Positions 50,717 through 58,719 of a stretch of 64,000 nucleotides of DNA are shown piece by piece. Below the pieces are notes generated by a model, which was not told the DNA's origin, searched no databases, and saw only the letters and a program-made list of their open reading frames with translations. Numbering within the stretch: position 1 is the stretch's first letter; every line of letters begins with the position of its first letter. The position numbers and the translations under genes are program-made. Location of the stretch: assembly GCA_964454335.1 (NCBI GenBank), contig CAYVVT010000002.1:186001-250000 (forward strand). Reading direction: 5' to 3'. Origin of the DNA: CAYVVT01 sp964454335 (GTDB taxonomy: Bacteria > Fidelibacterota > UBA8477 > JABMPR01).

Positions 50717-51250
50717 TTACAGGAGATAATAGACTTTTGGTTTGGTGCCGGCTTCGGGTATCAGGGTCTTCCACTTCCGGGTAGCCAGCAGCTTGGAGAT
50801 CGTACTGTTGGGATCGTCAATATCCCCGAAGGTCATACATTTTGTCGGACACACTGCCACGCAGGCGGGATCCATCCCATCCTGCACCCGGTGGAGACAG
50901 AACGTGCACTTATCGATATAGCCTTCCGGATGTACGAAGCGGGCGTCATATGGACAGCTGGCGATACAGGCTTTGCAGCCGATGCATTCATGGGGATCCA
51001 CCATGACTGTCCCACCATCAGAATAGTGGCTGGCCTTCGTGGGGCAGGTGCGTACGCAGGGAGCGGACGCGCAGTGGTTACAGCGTTCGGACCGGATCTC
51101 CATGCTCAATTCAGGATAAGTGCCCACCGTTTTTTCGACGATCCAGTCCCGGCAATAGCCCAGGGGCACATCGTTCTCGGTCTGGCAGGCGACGACACAG
51201 TCACTGCAGCCGACGCATTTACGGGTGTCGATGGTCATTGCATACCTCAT
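50717..51250 (-). CDS. Four-cluster ferredoxin-like subunit (PsrB/PhsB/DmsB type)
   Basis: The 177-residue protein has four Cys-rich blocks for [4Fe-4S] clusters: CVGCSDCVVACQTEN, CNHCASAPCVRTCP, CIGCKACIASCPYD and CTFCLHRVQDG-DPACVAVCP. This is the electron-transfer subunit between the catalytic protein and the NrfD anchor. It has no signal peptide, so it would be exported with the Tat-signalled catalytic subunit. It overlaps that gene by 4 bp. Confidence 0.96.
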   Translation of the reverse strand: MRYAMTIDTRKCVGCSDCVVACQTENDVPLGYCRDWIVEKTVGTYPELSMEIRSERCNHCASAPCVRTCPTKASHYSDGGTVMVDPHECIGCKACIASCPYDARFVHPEGYIDKCTFCLHRVQDGMDPACVAVCPTKCMTFGDIDDPNSTISKLLATRKWKTLIPEAGTKPKVYYLL

Positions 51251-53487
51251 GAGCCCACCTCCTCTCCGGCTTCGAAGCGGAAGGTGACGAAATTGGAACG
51301 CATACCTGTTCCGCCCATGATGGGATCGATCTTGACCCTGGTGATCAGATCGGCATCGCTGGCACCACGGCCATAGGCCCGCGTCAGGCGTTTGTCCGTA
51401 TGGCCGAAACCATGGACCATGTAAATACTATCCCAGCGAATACGCTCGGTGATACGCACCTTGATGGGCGTTTTACTTACAACGCCATCCTGATTCTCAA
51501 GCCAGACATACTCGCCCGTGCTCAAATCCCATTCCTTGGCCACCTTGGGATTCACCCAGACACTGTTCTCGTCCATGAGATCGGTAAGGTTCGGATTGTT
51601 GGCGGTACGGCTGAAGGTGTGCATGGGTGCCCGACCGTAGTTCAGACGGTAGTAGCCTTCCGGCGGTTCCTCGTGAGCGGTGTACTTGGGCAGGGGATCG
51701 AAGCCTTCGTCCGCCATGGCCGTGGAATAGAGCTCGATCTTACCCGTGTTGGTATTGAATTCGAAATCTTCAAGCCTCTCCATGGGGTAGAGGTCCGGAT
51801 ATTCCCGGGGGAATTTCTTTACACCGATGCGCTGCATCTCCTCCAGTGAACTGCCGACCTGTTTCAATTGCCAGTCCAGCATCTCCTCGACACTGTTCCA
51901 GGCGAAGTACTCCTCCAGCCCCAGTCGTTTGGAGAGTTCCCTGGCCATCCAGGCGGCAGGTTTGGTATTATATTTCGGTTCGACGGCAGGCATGCGCAGC
52001 GCGATAGTGGGCTCGCGATGGCCGCTTACCCGAATATTGTCATAGCGCTCTAGGTAGGTGCATTCCGGTAAGATGACATCAGCCCAGCCCGTGATCTCCA
52101 TGGGCATGGTATCCACCACCACCAGCAGATCCAGGTTCTGCATCGCTTCAATGGTCTTCTTCTGGTCCGGTAGAGTGTGGATGAGATTGGTGCCATTAAC
52201 GATCCAGCCCTTGAAGGAACAATCCCGTTCTGCCGATGGGATGGTGGCATCGCAGATACCGGATGCCAGGGCAAGATCAGCGAGTCTGTACTGACCCGGA
52301 AAAGCATCCCGCCAGTTGCGTTTCGGTTTGGGGAATGGTGGATGGGGATAAGCCGGTACGGATCGTTTCTCCGGATTGTAATAACCGCCGCGACGGCCCC
52401 AGGAACCCAAAAGGGCATTCAGCATGGCAACAGCACGGAGTCGCTGAGTGTCATCTCCATACCAGGTCACATGACGTCCGGGATGAATGATCACCCGGGG
52501 ACTGGCGTTGGCCATCTCCCGGGCTGTATCACGGATCACGCGGGGTTTGATCGTGGTAATACCATAGGCCCATTCAGGTGTAAAAGGTGCTACATGGGCT
52601 TTGAGCTCTTCAAAACCGTAGGTGTATTTCTCGACATATTCCCGGTCAAAAAGCTGTTCTTCGACTATGACGTTCATCCAGGCCAGCAGTAATGCTAGAT
52701 CGGTGGCCGGTTTGATGGGCAACCAGAATTTTGATTTACCTGCTGCTATAGAAAAACGTGGATCCACAGTGATGACGGATGCTCCGTTGTCGATGGCATC
52801 GGCCATTTCCTGTACGGGTCCATTGTGCATGTTCTCGCCGAAATGGGAACCGATGAGCACCAGACAGCGCGTATCCCGGATATCAACGCGTTCCGGTGAG
52901 CCGACGCCTTCTCCAAAGGTGGAGATGAATCCCACTTCCCGGGGACCCCGGCATTGTGCATAGGAAGGCGCTGCGATGTTGTTCGAGCCAAAGGCTTTCA
53001 ACAGATGACCGAAGTATTTACCACCGGATCCATGACTGAACAGAGCCACACATTCCGGACCATGCTCAGCTGCGATCTTCTGCATTCCTGCGGCGATGGT
53101 GTCGAAAGCCTCATCCCAGGTTGCTTCGCGGAAAACCTGTTCTCCGCGCTCTTCAGTCCTGATCAGAGGTGTCTTCAATCTGTCAGAGTCATTGTACATG
53201 CCGACACCACCGGTACCCCTGGGACATAGACGTCCATTGCAATGTGGATCATCTTCGTTACCGGTGATCTTCCAGACCTCACCATCCTCATTGGTGTGGA
53301 CCCAGCCGGCACATTTCCAGAAACAGACCTCACAGTATGTGGGGGTGCGTTTCGAATACATGCCCGGCAGCACATCCGGGGAGAGGATATCACCCTTGAT
53401 GCTGTCAAAGACCGGATTGGCGAAGGCCAGACCACCGAGTCCCATACCGGCCAGCTTGATGAATTCTCTGCGGGAAACGGATCTCAT
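51247..53487 (-). CDS. Molybdopterin oxidoreductase catalytic subunit (polysulfide/thiosulfate-reductase-like), Tat-exported
   Basis: The 746-residue protein begins with a Tat signal (SRREFIKLAG near residue 5), then a [4Fe-4S] site YCEVCFWKCAGW plus GRLCPRG, the bis-MGD domains and a C-terminal molydopterin-dinucleotide-binding domain. A Cys in APSYAQCRGPREVG is the likely Mo ligand, as in PsrA/PhsA-type enzymes. With the ferredoxin-like and NrfD subunits it forms a PsrABC-type complex facing the periplasm. Nearby sulfur transport and rhodanese genes favour polysulfide, thiosulfate or tetrathionate as substrate, but the substrate cannot be fixed from sequence. Confidence 0.93.
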   Translation of the reverse strand: MRSVSRREFIKLAGMGLGGLAFANPVFDSIKGDILSPDVLPGMYSKRTPTYCEVCFWKCAGWVHTNEDGEVWKITGNEDDPHCNGRLCPRGTGGVGMYNDSDRLKTPLIRTEERGEQVFREATWDEAFDTIAAGMQKIAAEHGPECVALFSHGSGGKYFGHLLKAFGSNNIAAPSYAQCRGPREVGFISTFGEGVGSPERVDIRDTRCLVLIGSHFGENMHNGPVQEMADAIDNGASVITVDPRFSIAAGKSKFWLPIKPATDLALLLAWMNVIVEEQLFDREYVEKYTYGFEELKAHVAPFTPEWAYGITTIKPRVIRDTAREMANASPRVIIHPGRHVTWYGDDTQRLRAVAMLNALLGSWGRRGGYYNPEKRSVPAYPHPPFPKPKRNWRDAFPGQYRLADLALASGICDATIPSAERDCSFKGWIVNGTNLIHTLPDQKKTIEAMQNLDLLVVVDTMPMEITGWADVILPECTYLERYDNIRVSGHREPTIALRMPAVEPKYNTKPAAWMARELSKRLGLEEYFAWNSVEEMLDWQLKQVGSSLEEMQRIGVKKFPREYPDLYPMERLEDFEFNTNTGKIELYSTAMADEGFDPLPKYTAHEEPPEGYYRLNYGRAPMHTFSRTANNPNLTDLMDENSVWVNPKVAKEWDLSTGEYVWLENQDGVVSKTPIKVRITERIRWDSIYMVHGFGHTDKRLTRAYGRGASDADLITRVKIDPIMGGTGMRSNFVTFRFEAGEEVGS

Positions 53488-53954
53488 GCGGTTGTCCAGT
53501 TCTCTTTAAGGAATTCTTTCATGTTATGACAGGTACTGGCGCGCCGATAGACCTCGCAGTTGCGACAGTCCAGTTCACGACAGAACGGTCCCATGCGTTT
53601 CACCGCCCAGCAAGGTTCCTTGATCTCGGTGAATGCATCACAGGCTTGCTGGTCTTCAGGACTGCAGCCTTTCAGCTCCCAGCAGGGGATCATGGATAGA
53701 ATAGCCTTGATACCCGCCAGATTGAGACCACGCTCTTCGATAGCCAGGCGGATGCAGCGCAGACGTTCGATATCCATCTGGGAATAAAGCCGCTGTTTTG
53801 AAGCTGTACGCTCGGGAAGCAGGAGACCCTCTGTCTCATACATGCGCAAGGTATGTACGGAAACACCCACCAGATCAGCAGCTACACTGATGGTGTAAAC
53901 CGGTCTCTCCTGGTCAGCTAGTTTCGTGGGAATGTCTTGTGCTGTCATAATCAT
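53484..53954 (-). CDS. MerR-family regulator with C-terminal Cys-rich domain
   Basis: The 156-residue protein has a MerR winged helix (residues 18-85; ISVAADLVGVSVHTLRMYETEGLL, R-YSQMDIERLR) and then a Cys-rich C-terminus with CWELKGC, QQACDAF, PCWAVKR, FCRELDCRNCEVY and TCHNM, about nine Cys in 60 residues. The CWE-x-C ... CW ... CxxC layout is seen in sensory proteins of sulfur- and metal-reducing bacteria and could bind an Fe-S cluster or metal. It is the first gene of the reductase operon, overlapping the catalytic subunit as ATGA, and likely controls it. Confidence 0.9.
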   Translation of the reverse strand: MIMTAQDIPTKLADQERPVYTISVAADLVGVSVHTLRMYETEGLLLPERTASKQRLYSQMDIERLRCIRLAIEERGLNLAGIKAILSMIPCWELKGCSPEDQQACDAFTEIKEPCWAVKRMGPFCRELDCRNCEVYRRASTCHNMKEFLKENWTTA

Positions 53955-54319
53955 CCTATATTCTGGAATCTAACTTTTCAATATTTGTGCCACTATATGT
54001 AGCAATGCAAAAGGTTGGTGATACTCATAGTTCATGACATGTATTCTTGGTACTGGCACATACCATAAGTGTAAATATATCAGCATGTTATACTGAGGTG
54101 AACCTTGCTGGTACGCGACAAGATCCAGAGGTTCCTGCCCGATCCTGGATTCCAGAGACCTCGCTCCTGCTTCCTCAGGCATCATTTCGGTACAGTCCTG
54201 AGAAGTGTTTATCAAGCTTGAGAATTGATCATGGATGACCTGCGGCTAAACACTCCCATAAAGAAACTGTGCAATTATCTTAAACGGTTGGTAAATGATC
54301 GTCGTATAGAGAGGTTCAG
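53955..54319. promoter_or_regulatory. Divergent control region between the MerR operon and the outer-membrane protein gene
   Basis: The 365-bp gap lies between two divergently read genes. On the minus strand TTGCAT (around 54014-54019) is followed 19 bp later by AATATT, the long spacer expected for MerR-activated promoters, but the match is weak. On the plus strand a TATACT occurs near 54090 and AGAGAGG gives the ribosome binding site of the gene at 54320. No repeat or RNA was recognised. Confidence 0.35.
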
Positions 54320-55363
54320 ATGACCTTCAAGAAAACCTTGCTGCTTATAAGCCTGAGCTTGCTGTTCCTGGGAGTGATCGATGCCGAGATCAAGTTCTGG
54401 GGGGATGCGGATATCAGACCACGCTACGATGCGGTGACCTACGAGGACACATCCCGACTTGACGTCACCAATCTCTACTATCTCCATCGCACACGCATAA
54501 GTCTTCGGGCCGATATCGGCAACGGCTGGTACTACCACACCAAGGTCGGTCACAATGGTCTTTCCTACTGGTTCGACAGATTTGGTACAGGCGAACTGCC
54601 GGATTCCCTGGCCGTTCCCTCTGCAGGCAGGAGCGGTGTTGACTTTCTGGAGATGTATATCGGTCTTAAGCGTAACAATATGGGTGGTGCTGCGGGACTC
54701 ATTCCTGTTGACGGCCGCAGCAATCCCATCTTCGATCTGCATTACTATCCCGACATTGCCGTTGAATTCCCCTGGTACCGATACAACCGGAATGCAGCGG
54801 CCGGCTTTCAGGGTTGGGGAGAGATCGGTCCCGGGACTGTGGGAGTGACGGTACTCATCGATGATGACGCCGGTTCCAAAGTTGACGAGGAAAAAGTGGG
54901 TAAGGATCGAACTTCCATCATGCTGGATTTCACCAGCGATCTCTACGGGATCAAATTCCAACCACAGCTCATCAATACCTCGGCGGGTGAAGGACTGGAG
55001 GCTCCCATCTCCTATGGTTTCAATGTCGATCTACCCAGGTTTGCCGGGTTGAGAACCTCGGCCAACGCATTCTGGACGAGCCAGACGGTTGAGGATTCAC
55101 TCACTGGCGCAACTCCCTACGAAGGTTTCCTGGTCAGGGCCAAGGTCAGTGGCAAGATGGGACCTGGTAATATGGTCTTCTGGCATGACTGGGCTGAAGT
55201 AGACACCACCAAGTACCGTTTTCTCTGGGCTTCCTATCGCATCCCGCTGCATCGCTCTGAAGATGGTGATGTAGCCCTCATGCCTATCTATCGATTGTAC
55301 ACCAAGGTCGAGGATTACAGCCGGGCCAAGATCGAGCTGGCGCTGAATATTCGATTTAAATGA
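54320..55363 (+). CDS. Outer-membrane porin-like beta-barrel protein
   Basis: The 347-residue product has a signal peptide (about 1-22, ending GVIDAE) and strands with alternating hydrophobic and polar residues (KFWGDADIRPRY, RISLRADIGNGWYYHT, IGLKRNNMGGAAG, IELALNIRFK), with a terminal Phe followed by Lys. The start resembles putative porins that begin after the signal with a short strand and an Arg-rich strand. Its divergent position opposite the sulfur-reductase operon suggests it may let sulfur compounds or another substrate across the outer membrane; that link is inferred from position only. Confidence 0.82.
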   Translation: MTFKKTLLLISLSLLFLGVIDAEIKFWGDADIRPRYDAVTYEDTSRLDVTNLYYLHRTRISLRADIGNGWYYHTKVGHNGLSYWFDRFGTGELPDSLAVPSAGRSGVDFLEMYIGLKRNNMGGAAGLIPVDGRSNPIFDLHYYPDIAVEFPWYRYNRNAAAGFQGWGEIGPGTVGVTVLIDDDAGSKVDEEKVGKDRTSIMLDFTSDLYGIKFQPQLINTSAGEGLEAPISYGFNVDLPRFAGLRTSANAFWTSQTVEDSLTGATPYEGFLVRAKVSGKMGPGNMVFWHDWAEVDTTKYRFLWASYRIPLHRSEDGDVALMPIYRLYTKVEDYSRAKIELALNIRFK

Positions 55364-55712
55364 TGGGACGCGGATAAACGCAGATTTACGCTGATAGCCT
55401 CCCGCGAAGAACAGCTTCAGCGTGGTACCCCGTTGCCCAGCGTCCCATTCGGATCCTTCCCGGGTGAACTTGCTTTCAAACCTCCAGGCGAATCAATCAG
55501 ACGTTCGCCGAAGATGACCTGTTAATCCTACTCGAGCTCACATATTCCTGACCGATGTATGGAACATCGCGGTGTGCAGTGACGTCTTAATCTTTTGAAT
55601 TGTAATGAAATTCAACATAAGCTTAACAACTGTTTTAGCATTTGTTTGCACCTGAACATGCTCCTATGTTTCAAACCTTGCGGACGTCAGAATCAATAGA
55701 AAGGATACAGGT
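55364..55712. other. Intergenic region upstream of tldD
   Basis: The first 30 bp (55368-55397) contain three 10-bp near-repeats (ACGCGGATAA, ACGCAGATTT, ACGCTGATAG). The rest becomes AT-rich toward tldD, with AAAGGA as ribosome binding site, but no promoter could be assigned with confidence. No gene or RNA was recognised in the 349 bp. Confidence 0.4.
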
Positions 55713-57245
55713 ATGTTGCCCATGAGTCGCAGAGACTTTGTTAAGATCACCGGCACGGGCCTGGCCCTGGCAACGATACCCGGCTTCATCCGGCGTGGGA
55801 TCGCCGCCGGCAGTGAAGGTACGGGAAACCCATATAGTTTTTACTTCCAACGCTTTGGTATCGATGAGGATGTCATCTACAAAGTGATGTCTGAAGCTTT
55901 GCATTATGGCGGGGACTATTGTGATCTGTTCTTTCAGAACACCATGTCGAATTCCATCCGCCTGCAGGACAACATCGTCAGCGCTGCCAGCACCAACGTT
56001 CAGCTTGGCGTCGGGATCCGCGTCCTGAAAGGCATCCAGACCGGGTACTCATTCACAGAGGATATCTCCCTGGACAGCATGAAGAAGGCTGCGCGCACGG
56101 CAGCCGGGATCGCTTCCGGCTCGGCCAAGGCGCCACCGCAGGCCCTGAACACATCCAAGCTGGAGAATTATTACGATACAGAGATGAGTTGGGAGGAAGT
56201 CGGCATCAAGCAGCGCGTGGATATGATGACTGTCATGAATGAGCAGGTCTTCAAACTGGATCCACGTGTGGTGAAAGCCAATGTCTATTTCAGTGACAGC
56301 GACAGCTACATGCTGGTGGCCAACTCGGATGGTGTTATCGCCGCAGATTACCAGCCCATGCTGCGCGTTACTGTAGGATGTACGGCTGAACAGGATGGCC
56401 AGCGGGAGAATAACTATTTCAATTTCTCCGCCCGGAACGACATCAGCTATCTGAACCAGGAACGCCTGGACCGCCTGCCCACAGAAGCGGTTGCACGAAC
56501 GGTTGAGCTGTTCGAAGCGCAGTCACCGCCTGCTGGTGAACTGCCCGTTGTTCTGGCTGCCGGCAGTGCGGGCATCCTGCTGCACGAAGCGATCGGACAC
56601 GGTCTCGAAGCCGATTTCAATCGTCAGGGTACTTCTATTTATTCCGAGAAAATGAACAAGAAGATCGCCGAGGATTTTATCACCATCGTCGACAATGGTA
56701 CGAATCCTTACATCCGCGGCTCCATAAATGTGGACGATGAAGGCTGTCCCAGCGAGAATACGGTTCTGGTAGAAGACGGGATTCTCCGCTCCTACATCCA
56801 TGACCGCATCTCAGCGGAACATTACGGTGTTGAGCCTACGGGTAACGGCCGCCGTGAATCCTTCAAGCATTATCCCATGCCCCGGATGCGCAACACCTAC
56901 ATGCTGGATGGTCCCCACACTTATGATGAGATCATCGGCAATGTGAAATACGGCATCCTCGCCGACCAGTTCACCAACGGACAGGTCAATATCGGTCCTG
57001 GAGATTTCACATTCTACGTGAAGTCAGGTGCCCTTATCGAGGATGGCAAGATCACTGCTCCGATAAAGGATGTGAACATCATCGGGAACGGTCCTGAGGT
57101 CCTGGAAAAGGTCACCATGGTCGCCAACGATATGAAGTTGGCCGAAGGCGGCTGGACCTGCGGGAAGAATGGTCAGGGTGTGCCTGTATCCCAGGGTATG
57201 CCCAGCGTACTGGTATCATCCATCACAGTTGGCGGCAGGGGGTAG
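55713..57245 (+). CDS. TldD-type metalloprotease with Tat signal
   Basis: The 510-residue protein has the TldD metalloprotease motif HEAIGHGLEAD near residue 290 (HExxxH), so it would be the catalytic half of a TldD/TldE pair. Unlike the cytoplasmic E. coli enzyme it begins with a Tat-type signal SRRDFVKITG and a hydrophobic stretch TGLALATIPGF. The start ATG at 55713 has AAAGGA upstream; an internal ATG at 55722 is possible. It is 3 bp upstream of the TldE-like gene. Known pairs degrade unfolded or modified peptides. Confidence 0.93.
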   Translation: MLPMSRRDFVKITGTGLALATIPGFIRRGIAAGSEGTGNPYSFYFQRFGIDEDVIYKVMSEALHYGGDYCDLFFQNTMSNSIRLQDNIVSAASTNVQLGVGIRVLKGIQTGYSFTEDISLDSMKKAARTAAGIASGSAKAPPQALNTSKLENYYDTEMSWEEVGIKQRVDMMTVMNEQVFKLDPRVVKANVYFSDSDSYMLVANSDGVIAADYQPMLRVTVGCTAEQDGQRENNYFNFSARNDISYLNQERLDRLPTEAVARTVELFEAQSPPAGELPVVLAAGSAGILLHEAIGHGLEADFNRQGTSIYSEKMNKKIAEDFITIVDNGTNPYIRGSINVDDEGCPSENTVLVEDGILRSYIHDRISAEHYGVEPTGNGRRESFKHYPMPRMRNTYMLDGPHTYDEIIGNVKYGILADQFTNGQVNIGPGDFTFYVKSGALIEDGKITAPIKDVNIIGNGPEVLEKVTMVANDMKLAEGGWTCGKNGQGVPVSQGMPSVLVSSITVGGRG

Positions 57246-57248
57246 ATC

Positions 57249-58571
57249 ATGGAAAAGAATGTATGGCTGGATCTCGGGTACTGGGCACAGAAGAGGGCCG
57301 GTTCTCTGGGAGCAAATGACAGCTCCATCAACATCAGCCACAGCCGCAGCGTCGAAGTCGACTATCGCGATGGCGAAGTTGAGAAGATGAAGGAATCAAC
57401 GCAGCAGTCCATGGGGATCGAAGTCTACGCCAATGGTCGTTATTCTTCGCATTCTACCAATGATCTGCGTAAGGAATCATTGGAGAAATTCATCCAGAAT
57501 GCGGTGGACCTGACGGCCTACCTGGAGGAAGATAAATTTCGTGGTCTGGCTGATCCGGAACTCTACAAGGGTCAGCCCGAGGTGGATCTGGACCTGCGCG
57601 ATCCTGAATACGAGAAGATCACCACCGAATCCCGTAAGGCCCGGGCGGCTGAGCTGGGCGAACATGTGCAGGGCCAGGACGAACGACTGATCTCAGTGGC
57701 CTCGGGTTTCTCCGATTACCACGGTGAGAGCTACAAGCTGAAATCCAACGGCTTTGAAGGCCATCGGGAAACAACCTATTACAGTCAGTATGCAGAAGTC
57801 TCTCTCCAGGGTGAGGGCGATCGCAAGCCTCAGAGCTGGCGTTATTACAGCTCCAGGCACCTGGCGGATATGCCCGGCACCAAGCAGACGGCCCTGGAAG
57901 CCCTGAAGCGCACCCAGGACCAGGTTGGCCAGGAGAAGGTCGACACGGCCACCATGCCCATGTTGGTTGAAAACTCGAATGCCCCGGGTTTGTTCTGGCG
58001 GCTCATGAATCCGCTGAGCGCTTCAGCCATTCAGCAGAAGAGCTCCTTCCTGGATGGGAGGAAGGATACACAGATCGCAGCTGAATTGTTGACGATCGTC
58101 GATGAACCGGCTATTGTCAGGGGTCTGGGCAGCCGATATTATGATGGTGACGGTATTGCTGCCAGGACCATGCCCGTCATTGAGAACGGGATCCTGAAGA
58201 ACTACTATGTGGATGTCTATTACGGCCGCAAGCTGGGTTGGGCACCTACAACCGGTGGTGCATCCAATCTGGTGCTAAAACCGGGAACGCGGAATCCTGC
58301 AGATATGGAAGCAGATATTGAACGTGGGATCCTCGTCACCAACTGGCTCGGTGGGAACGCCAACGGGACCACAGGTGATTTCTCACTGGGTGTGGCCGGC
58401 TGGCTCATCGAGAACGGGAAGCGAACCATCCCCATCAATGAGATGAACATCTCGGGGAATTACGCCGATCTGCTGAAGAACCTGAAAGAGGTGGGGAACG
58501 ATCCCTATCAGTATTCCTCTTTCAGAATTCCTACACTGCTGTTTGATGGGGTGACCTTCTCAGGGACCTGA
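57249..58571 (+). CDS. TldE/PmbA-family protein, non-catalytic partner of TldD
   Basis: The 440-residue protein has the PmbA/TldD fold throughout: SRSVEVDYRDGEVEKMKES at the N-terminus, GIEVYANGRYSSHSTND, and the C-terminal barrel region TPTTGG-SNLVLKPGT-like sequence and GNANGTTGDFSLGVAGWLIENG. It lacks HExxxH, as expected for TldE. It has no signal peptide, so it would need either co-export with its partner or a separate cytoplasmic role. Confidence 0.93.
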   Translation: MEKNVWLDLGYWAQKRAGSLGANDSSINISHSRSVEVDYRDGEVEKMKESTQQSMGIEVYANGRYSSHSTNDLRKESLEKFIQNAVDLTAYLEEDKFRGLADPELYKGQPEVDLDLRDPEYEKITTESRKARAAELGEHVQGQDERLISVASGFSDYHGESYKLKSNGFEGHRETTYYSQYAEVSLQGEGDRKPQSWRYYSSRHLADMPGTKQTALEALKRTQDQVGQEKVDTATMPMLVENSNAPGLFWRLMNPLSASAIQQKSSFLDGRKDTQIAAELLTIVDEPAIVRGLGSRYYDGDGIAARTMPVIENGILKNYYVDVYYGRKLGWAPTTGGASNLVLKPGTRNPADMEADIERGILVTNWLGGNANGTTGDFSLGVAGWLIENGKRTIPINEMNISGNYADLLKNLKEVGNDPYQYSSFRIPTLLFDGVTFSGT

Positions 58572-58604
58572 TCGACATAATCCCATACAAGAGATCAAAG
58601 ACCT

Positions 58605-58664
58605 GTCACCCTGATGTGCCTGCCCCGCTGCAGCCAGCTGGCGGAGGCCGGGTCGAAGGGTGAC
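58605..58664. repeat. Short palindromic repeat downstream of the tldE-like gene
   Basis: The arms GTCACCCT (58605-58612) and AGGGTGAC (58657-58664) pair perfectly, and an inner GCCAGCTGGC palindrome lies at 58633-58642. The right arm is followed by GGGCTTTTGTG, so the element could also act as a terminator. Its GTCACCCTGA/TCGAAGGGTGAC ends resemble those of the element at 38944. Confidence 0.75.
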
Positions 58665-58719
58665 GGGCTTTTGTGTTGAAACAGTTAGATATGATCCCAG
58701 ATGTGGTTGAAAAGAACGA

